Source: Anthopleura xanthogrammica
Lineage: Eukaryota; Cnidaria; Anthozoa; Actiniaria; Actiniidae
Assembly: GCA_964019055.1 (NCBI GenBank)
Contig: OZ025206.1
Span: 6,730,117 to 6,794,116, forward strand
DNA: 64,000 nucleotides
Direction: 5' to 3'
This document shows positions 57,325 to 64,000 of this stretch, piece by piece (position 1 is the stretch's first letter; each line of letters starts with the position of its first letter). Under the pieces are notes generated by a model that saw nothing but the letters and a program-made list of their open reading frames with translations, ran no database searches and was not told the DNA's origin. The translations under genes were made by a program, and so were the position numbers.

Positions 57325-57710
57325 TATTTTAAAGAATTTTTTCAGAAAATCAAAGTATTATTTGAATAAGTGTCTTATACCAGCATTTTAAAGAACTCTG
57401 CAATCAAAGTATTATTTGAATAGGTGTTTTATACCAGTATTTTAAAGAACTCTGAAATCAAAGTATTATTTGAATAAGTGTCTTATACTAGTAATTTAAA
57501 GAACTCTGCAATCAAAATATTATTTGAATAGGTGTTTTATACCAGTATGTTAAAGAACTCTGAAATCAAAGTATTATTTGAAGAGGTGTCTTATACTAGT
57601 AATTTAAAGAACTCTGAAATCAAAATATTATTTCGATAGGTGTTTTATACCAGTATTTTAAAGAACTCTGCAATTAAAGTATTATTTGAAGAGGTGTTTT
57701 ATAGCGAAAG
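57325..57710. repeat. 54-bp tandem repeat, about seven copies
   Basis: The unit contains AAAGAACTCTGAAATCAAAG, TATTATTTGAATAAGTGT and CTTATACTAGTA. Genes C and D have one or two copies of the same unit in their 3' flanks, so the expansion is specific to the gene E locus. Confidence 0.9.
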
Positions 57711-57724
57711 CTTCATTATTCTAA

Positions 57725-58065
57725 TCATTACTTCATCTGTCAGTAGCATGTGTAGACAGTCTTTCTGGGAATGAGGGCATTGGGAGGGGAATGGAAAGGA
57801 GGAAAGAAAGAAGGAAACTGAAAGCTCATCTTTCCCAGTTGCAAGCCCAAACCTCCAAAGAGATAGACTGGCTACACAAACTATCTAAAGACAAGATGAT
57901 ACTTGAAGGGATGGAGGTATGTACATGGACTCCTTATAGAGATTCATATTAACAGTTTATCCCAAATTGTACTCATGAAAGCTGTGTTTGTATTTATTTC
58001 ATTTTATGACATGGAATATTCACATATTGATTAAATGGAAATCATATGGGTTGAAACCCCAGGAG
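57725..58065. repeat. Conserved 3' flank segment, copy beside gene E
   Basis: Matches 54325-54715 (for example ATGTGTAGACAGTCTTTCTG and AAGCTCATCTTTCCCAGTTG), extending to ACATGGAATATTCACATATT. Confidence 0.85.
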
Positions 58066-58930
58066 TAATCAGTCAAAAGAAATTGTCAGCTTAAAGTGCT
58101 GGTTGGGTTTGTGGGGTGCCTGTGGTAATTCATAGTTTTGTATACTGCAATGTGGGCTAAAAATGAATCTCCTTGACCTCAAAAAAAATGGAAATAATAT
58201 GTAAACATATCATATCTTTACTTGAAGAGTTTTAGAAGTTAGCAGTTGCTCAACTCAAGAAGAATTGTAAGTTTGGTTATCCTCTTGGTGTTGGACAGCA
58301 AACATTTGCCATTCAGCTCATTATTTCCTAATATTTGCTTGCATTGAATGCCCTTTCTCCTGTCATATTTCGTGAACTGAAAGTTTTCCTTGTAACCAAT
58401 ATTGGCATGGCCTTTCCATTACTGGGGTTTATCATATGATTATCAATGAAATACCTATATTTCTCTATTTCAAAAAATTGATATTTTTACATGTGAAGAT
58501 AACATGTTATGTTCACATGTGGAAAAAAATCGTCACTATGGTTACCTACTTCTTATAGCAGAAAAAAGCTCGAAAAAGCTTTCTTTTCTTTTTCATTAAT
58601 AATTATATAATAAACAGAATATTACATTATCGTGTTGTATATCTATCACTCGTTCTATGCGCTCACTCGTGAGAGATAAAATTCGTATCTCCAAGCGCCC
58701 ATGTAATATCCTCTATTTATTCTTTGGTAAACTGATTTAGTGTAAACTTGAGCTTTTACTGAATACATTTTACCAACACTACCCAAATGAAATATTATAC
58801 CACAACATGAGATCAACCATCTTTTCTGGAAACTTATTTCAATTGTTCGAAAAATGAAATTACGTGGTGCGAGAGCTTTTCCGACTTTTTGTTCAATATT
58901 ATTGTTGTATAGAGCTTTCAAGTGTGATGA
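58066..58930. other. Spacer, nothing recognised
   Basis: AT-rich, with no gene or repeat boundary that I can support. Confidence 0.45.
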
Positions 58931-59120
58931 CATTCGTATGGAAAAACGACTTCCGGGTCCAAAACGAAAAGTAGTTCCATGAAGATTTTTCTTATTTTTT
59001 CTTCATTACAGGACTTGTTGTCCAAAGTTCCAATTGTTTCAGGTGGAGGTTAAATCATTGAGTACGTTTTTCGCTTTATTTTAGCAGTTTTTGTGAGCAG
59101 TTGGGCCCAGAAATACGTCA
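58931..59120 (+). promoter_or_regulatory. Gene D upstream block shared with gene A
   Basis: GACTTCCGGGTCCAAAAC (ETS-type site) and TTGTTTCAGGTGGAGGTTAA followed by TCATTGA align with 19977-20215 upstream of gene A. Likely promoter or duplicated flank. Confidence 0.55.
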
Positions 59121-59299
59121 CAACTTAACATCTCTATACTTTTAGGGACCTTAGTCCTCTTTACTGTTTTGTCTAAATCTTGACGGTTGGCTTTTGAACG
59201 TACTGACGGATCACGTGTCAGTAAATGACGCGGAAGCGAAGCGTTACAGTACACATTAGCGTATTTTGTATTATCATATTTTAAACTTTGCCTTCTGCT

Positions 59300-59383
59300 T
59301 TAAAACGACGTACTTAGACTAAATGATCTTCTATCCCATATAATTCTAAGCTAAAGGAGGAACCGAAGTTGAGCTAAAATAAG
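59300..59383 (+). promoter_or_regulatory. Candidate 5' non-coding exon end of gene D
   Basis: GAGCTAAAATAAG then donor GTAAGTAAG at 59384 parallels 21659 in gene A. The intron would run to the acceptor CTAG at 60584. Confidence 0.45.
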
Positions 59384-59726
59384 GTAAGTAAGTAAAGCTT
59401 TTTGTGCGAAATTTCAGTTTATGATACTAGTAAAACTAGCTATTACTGCGACTGATGCCATGAAAATGTCCTAACGCTTGTACAAATTCTGAAATCTGTT
59501 GTCGCAAAGTAAAAGAAAAGAATATTTCAAAACGTTAATATGTGTGTTCCTATCTTTCTTATTCTTCTCTTAACACCTAAACTACCTTGTAATTAATATT
59601 CGAATCTGTTTCATTTGAAAAAGCACCGGCGAAAAAATTCGAACTTAATTTCGAATTTAGGCGCCAACGTCTTTACGGACTTACCTTTTGAAAGCACTTA
59701 ATAAAGATTTGCTCGGCTTGAAAATA

Positions 59727-59998
59727 GATGAAGGTCTAAAAATGCACTAAACTAGAGATGCTGGTCCCTTTTTTATAAGTCGCATATAAAGCTTGAAGGA
59801 TTTAAGAATTCTGAACAGTGGACTTTCCAAGACGAGCTTACATGCTTTCAAATTTAGGCGCCATAGTGTTTAGCAAAATCGATGAAGGTTTAAAATACGG
59901 TTAGAGATGCTGGTCCCTTCTTTATAAGTCAAATATAAAGCTTGAGGGACTTTAGAACGCTGAATTTATTGAACAGTGGACTTTCCAACACGAGCTAA
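59727..59998. repeat. 154-bp-period tandem duplication in D's first intron
   Basis: GATGAAGGTCTAAAA, GAGATGCTGGTCCC and GAACAGTGGACTTTCCAA at 59727-59840 recur from 59881. The conserved 20-mer (59844-59863) lies between the two copies. Confidence 0.8.
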
Positions 59999-60592
59999 TT
60001 GGTAAACATGCTGGTAATGAGAAGGGCTTGAATGCAATGTTGAAATTTTGCAAGGCCCAGTTGACATTTCTACTACTTTCAGCTCGACCCGCGAAGCTTC
60101 TATGCGCCTACAAAAAAGACTTTTAATTCCTATATGTGCAGTTTAATTTATTAGGGCACGATATTTTTCTTTCGAGTACTCGCATGACTGACCATGACTC
60201 GCGCAACGAGCTACAATCTTGGACAAAAGGTGTTGAGAATTTTTGATAATATCAAAAAAAATGGAATTTTCCTAATAAAATATTATCTAAACTATAATTC
60301 ACCCTCCCCCCAGCCCAATGTTGGTTCCATTGGGTAGCACGGTTCCCTCTCGACAGAACCAGCATTTTTTTTAGGGGAGGGGGGTCGTTGGAAAGGGATT
60401 TTACACAAGATATACTTACAAACTCAAAAATGCTCAACCATTTGTCCAAGATTGTAGCTTCTTATTTAAAACTAATTATAATGTAACTGCACGGAAATTT
60501 GTACAATACAAAACGATGATTCCTTCTCTTGAGCTCTGCTAGTGAATATATTTTTGATGATATTATTATTAATTGATTATCTAGTGGACAAG

Positions 60593-63061
60593 ATGCCTGG
60601 GAGTAAAAGATCAAGTGATGACTCGACCGAGTGTGAGGTATGAAAACCTAAGCATGCTAGATAGTACTGAATGGCATCGACAACACCTTTACTTTTATCT
60701 CTTTTTCATGTAGAACTATTTTGCTTTCTTTTAATCTGTTGAGGGAAATCACTTGAAATTGCTATGCAACCAATCAATTATATCCTTCTCTCAACTCAGT
60801 ACTTTTAAAAGGACAACGAGTGAACCTTTAAATTCGCTTTAACACCCTTAATGGTGCTGGGGGGGGGGGGGGGGATTGATAGATCTTAGAGTAGTGTTTC
60901 TGGAATTCATTTTCCCCTGCAGGAGATCCCAAATGAAACAGTGGACCAGTCTATTTCTTATGTGGAAGAAATGGACTTTACTACAGAAGACCATAGAAAC
61001 GAATATTCGGGAGAGAATCCGCACCAAGTCTGCGACAGTAATAATGCTAACACTCTTCATGAAGCTGCCAAGTTAGACCAACCAGACATCTGTACTTCAT
61101 TACTTGATCAAGGAGCTCAGATCGATGAAAACAACGAGTATGGTTACACAGCTCTACACGTTTGTGCTCATTACAACAGTACAAACGTTTGTAAGATGTT
61201 AATTGAAAACGGTGCAGATGTCAATGCTCGCAATAAATATATCAATACACCACTTCATGTGGCTGCCAGACACAATACACCCGAAGTTTGTGGAATATTA
61301 CTAGATAACCAATCATTCATTGATGCTAAGGGTATTAATGACTGTACACCCCTTCATTTGGCTGTACAAAACAACTGCATGGAAATGTGTGAGAAATTAC
61401 TTGAGCACGGTGCAAATGTGAATGCAGTGAGGAAGCATAATAGGACCCCATTGCATGATGCTGTTTCTAAATGTGATGGTGATCAGCTTTCCAAAATGTT
61501 AATCAAATATGGAGCTGACGTTCATGCAGCAGACAGAAATGGAAAAACGCCATTGCATATTTGTTGTGCTGTCATGATTGAAAATGAAGAAGCAAACAAG
61601 TCAAGATCATATCGTGAGACATTGAAAACACTCGTCAACTCTGGAGCTGATCCTAAAAGGGATAATTTGCAAGGTATTTCTGTTTTTAAAATGACTGAAC
61701 AATTCTCTGATTTGAACAACTCGATAAAATACTTCATACGTTATCCTCTAATTCAAAAGTGGGAAAAAAGGAATGATAGAACAAAAACCTACGAAAGTCT
61801 CCTTTCTGAAGTCATTAGGGGTGATGATGCCGAGAAAGTATCATTTTATGAATTTAATAAGAACCCAATCGGTGTCGGTGCCTATGGAACTGTTTACGCT
61901 GGGATCAATGCAAAAGATGGGAGAGAGGTAGCTGTGAAGAAGATCGAGAGCAGGAAACTACAAAATAGTGAGCGAGAAATTAAACATCTTATGATGTTAC
62001 GGGGATGTCCATATATTGTAAACTATCTAGATTACAAGCTGGAAAAATTAGCCGCTTACATAATAATAGAATTAATGGAGGGAACATTGCAATCTTTAGT
62101 ACATAAACCATCAATTTGCAATGATTGCCTTGACATCAGTCTCCTCACTCAATTGTGTCAAGATATAGTAAACGCTTTACAATTCCTACACAATAAAAAA
62201 ATCGTACATAGAGATATCAAGCCGACCAATATTCTGTACACGTCATCTCCAAGAATTATGCTCAAAATCGCAGACTTTGGGCTTAGTAAGCAGCTAGAAA
62301 GCGATTCCTCGACAGTGGGCTACAGTGGTGCAGGTACTAGACACTGGATGGCTCCAGAAGTACACAGAAATCTGGACCAGTTCTCCACTGCATCTGATGT
62401 ATTTGCCTCAGGACTCGTATTGTACTATCTGATGACATCCAACCATCCGTTTGCACCAACGGACGTCACATGCACTAGAGAAAAACGTCTTTTTGTGGAG
62501 CACAAGACTGTTGAAAACATTTTGAACCATAATATAAGTGTCGATAGCTCTCTTTCCCCAGAGGCTGTTCATTTCATTCACCAAATGTTAAAAGATGACA
62601 AAGAGGAACGACCTAGCGCAGATGAGATGTTAGCCCATCCTTTCTTCTGGTCCAACCAAAAGAAACTGAAGTTTCTGGAAGCAACAGCAAACCAGCCAGA
62701 AATCTTTCAAAAAGGCGCAAATGACTTCAAGAAAGATCTCGAGTTGACTCAGTTGGGAGCTCAGTTTCAAAGAGTACCTTGGTCAGAACAAAGTCCTACC
62801 ATGACATATATATATGATGAGATGATGGTGGCAGGGAGACGCAAGTACAACACTACTTCAGTAGCAGAACTACTGCGTTTCATGAGGAACACATACCAAC
62901 ATGTGTCAGAACTGGGACGCACATCTCTTTTTCGGGAATATCTGCTGAAAGACTTTGTCTTCTTGAAGGAGTTTAAACCATTATTTATTGATGTTTATGA
63001 CGTTGTTCTGGAGCATGAATGGGACAAAAACAAAGAAGAAATCATGTATGCAATGTCTTAG
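60593..63061 (+). CDS. Gene D: ankyrin-kinase-KEN protein, RNase L-like
   Basis: Exon 1 is 60593-60637 (MPGSKRSSDDSTECE) and ends at donor GTATGA. Exon 2 is 60923-63061, after CCCCTGCAG, in phase; total 727 aa. Seven ankyrin repeats occupy about residues 55-285 (GYTALHVC, CTPLHLAV, GKTPLHIC). The kinase has the GVGAYG loop at about 332, VAVKK, HRDIKPTN at 444, DFG at 466 and APE. HPFFW leads into KEN with Tyr657, Arg670-Asn671 and His675. No targeting or membrane segment. The kinase-KEN part and 3' flank are very close to C and E at DNA level, while the ankyrin part is closest to A. Of the C-E-D group it is the only complete copy. Role by family: ligand-sensing, dimerising RNase; ligand unknown. 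Confidence 0.92.
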
Positions 63062-63224
63062 AAAAAGATGTTTAGACACTGTCATCTTAAAACTGTGTAC
63101 GAATTTAACAAAGGTGCATTCCCGATTAAAAGAGAAACTGTACATGGCAAAAACTAGCATCATTAACCTTACAATATACTTCTAGTTATAGCTACAGTAT
63201 AGTCAAGCATGGTCTGTGTTCCAA

Positions 63225-63420
63225 ATTCTTATTAAAGAGGTTTCATATAAATTTCATTGCAATTATTATATCGAGTATTATTATTATCTGTATCAGTATT
63301 TTAAAGATTTTATTCAGGAAATCAAAGTATTATTTGAAAAGGTGTTTTATAGCGAAAGCTTGATTATTTTAATCATTACTTCATCTGTAGGTATTATGTG
63401 TAGGCAGGCTTTATGGCAAA
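63225..63420. repeat. 3' flank of gene D, first tandem copy
   Basis: TTTCATATAAATTTCATTGC through AAAGTATTATTTGAAAAGGT to TTCATCTGTAGGTATTATGT repeats at 63515-63900, where the second copy carries an insertion. Confidence 0.8.
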
Positions 63421-63613
63421 CGGGAATCGCCAGTTTTTCTTCTTTTGTAAAGTACTTTAATATATGTTAAAATTATAAAAATTGGAGACATTAAAGTTTG
63501 ATCATAGTAGCACTTTAAAGAGGTTTCACATAAATTTCATTGCAATTATTATATCAAGTATTATTATTATGTGTATCAGTATTTTAAAGAATTTATTCAG
63601 TAAATCAAAGTAT

Positions 63614-63807
63614 CAAATAATACTACGGGTGCACTTTATTTGGAGCTTCGCTCTGTTATGCTGTCCCTCACCTTTTAGATTTTTGTTTTATAATTATTAT
63701 ATATGTTCCTTTATTCTTTATTCATATTTTTGATTCATATTTTGCTATTTAGATTTTATATATTTTTAAGGTGGAAGTTATGTAAATAAATAGATAAATA
63801 AATAAAT
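63614..63807. mobile_element. 5'-truncated retroposon insertion with AAAT tail
   Basis: The 194-bp insert ends in (AAATA)n and is bounded by AAAGTAT at 63607-63613 and 63808-63814. The paralogous site at about 63327 and the gene E flank are continuous at this point (AAAGTATTATTTGAA), giving an empty site. A short LINE 3' end is likely; no clade can be named. Confidence 0.7.
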
Positions 63808-63814
63808 AAAGTAT

Positions 63815-64000
63815 TATTTGAAAAGGTGTTTTATAGTGAAAGCTTCATTATTCTAATCATTACTTCATCTGTAGGTAGTATGTGTAGACAGGTTTTATGG
63901 GCATGAGGCCATTGTGAAGGGAAGGGAAAGAATAAGGTTTCAACTGAAAGCTCATCCTTCCCAGTTGCAAGTCCAAACCTCCATAGAGGCTGGCTACATA
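63815..64000. repeat. Conserved 3' flank segment, copy beside gene D
   Basis: TCATTACTTCATCTGTAGGT and AAGCTCATCCTTCCCAGTTG match the flanks of C and E. The segment runs out of the window. Confidence 0.85.

Noticed and set aside
22695..63061. IRE1 genes rather than RNase L-like genes
   Set aside because: No signal peptide, lumenal beta-propeller or membrane segment precedes any kinase; ankyrin repeats are fused in frame in A, B and D.

Overview
The window reads as nuclear DNA of an animal, most probably a cnidarian (anthozoan-like). This is inferred from the intron-rich proteasome gene, the AT-rich spacers packed with short inverted-repeat elements, and the gene content; the species cannot be fixed from the sequence.

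Layout. 1-5853 is a tandem array of a 40-bp unit (about 146 copies). 7467-9709 is a DNA transposon with long inverted arms, a 9-bp target duplication and a decayed RecQ-helicase fragment. 9931-18850 is a complete 16-exon gene for 26S proteasome subunit PSMD3/Rpn3 (499 aa), whose introns carry several MITEs, one nested in another. The rest is a same-strand cluster of five related genes, called A-E here, with mobile elements and tandem repeats between them.

The cluster is the main finding. A (22695-24923) and D (60593-63061) have ankyrin repeats, a protein kinase domain and a C-terminal KEN ribonuclease domain. That is the architecture of vertebrate RNase L, not of IRE1: no signal peptide, lumenal domain or membrane segment is seen. 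B (35541-40922, 1793 aa) is a giant version with about 22 homogenised ankyrin repeats. C (49946-52680) has a basic, repetitive, probably disordered N-terminus in place of ankyrins, and its KEN is cut off by a 22-bp deletion. E (55083-56229) lacks the N-terminus and glycine loop and has a one-base frameshift, but keeps an open KEN. Unlike vertebrate RNase L, all five keep HRD and DFG kinase motifs. All keep the KEN Tyr, Arg-Asn and His at the spacing known in IRE1, although in C these lie after the frameshift.

C, E and D share very similar kinase-KEN sequence and about 1-2 kb of 3' flank, so this end of the cluster grew by recent duplication or conversion. A and D share upstream DNA, a 5' non-coding exon end and an intronic 20-mer. 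If the family works like RNase L or IRE1, the N-terminal module would sense a ligand, the kinase domains would dimerise and the KEN domain would cleave RNA. This is inference.

Also present: an apparently intact, very compact Ty3/gypsy retrotransposon (27099-31284) with identical 85-bp LTRs and a 5-bp target duplication; a pure 136-copy hexamer array (56427-57242) whose short precursor is visible beside gene D; and a 5'-truncated retroposon insertion with a paralogous empty site (63614-63807).
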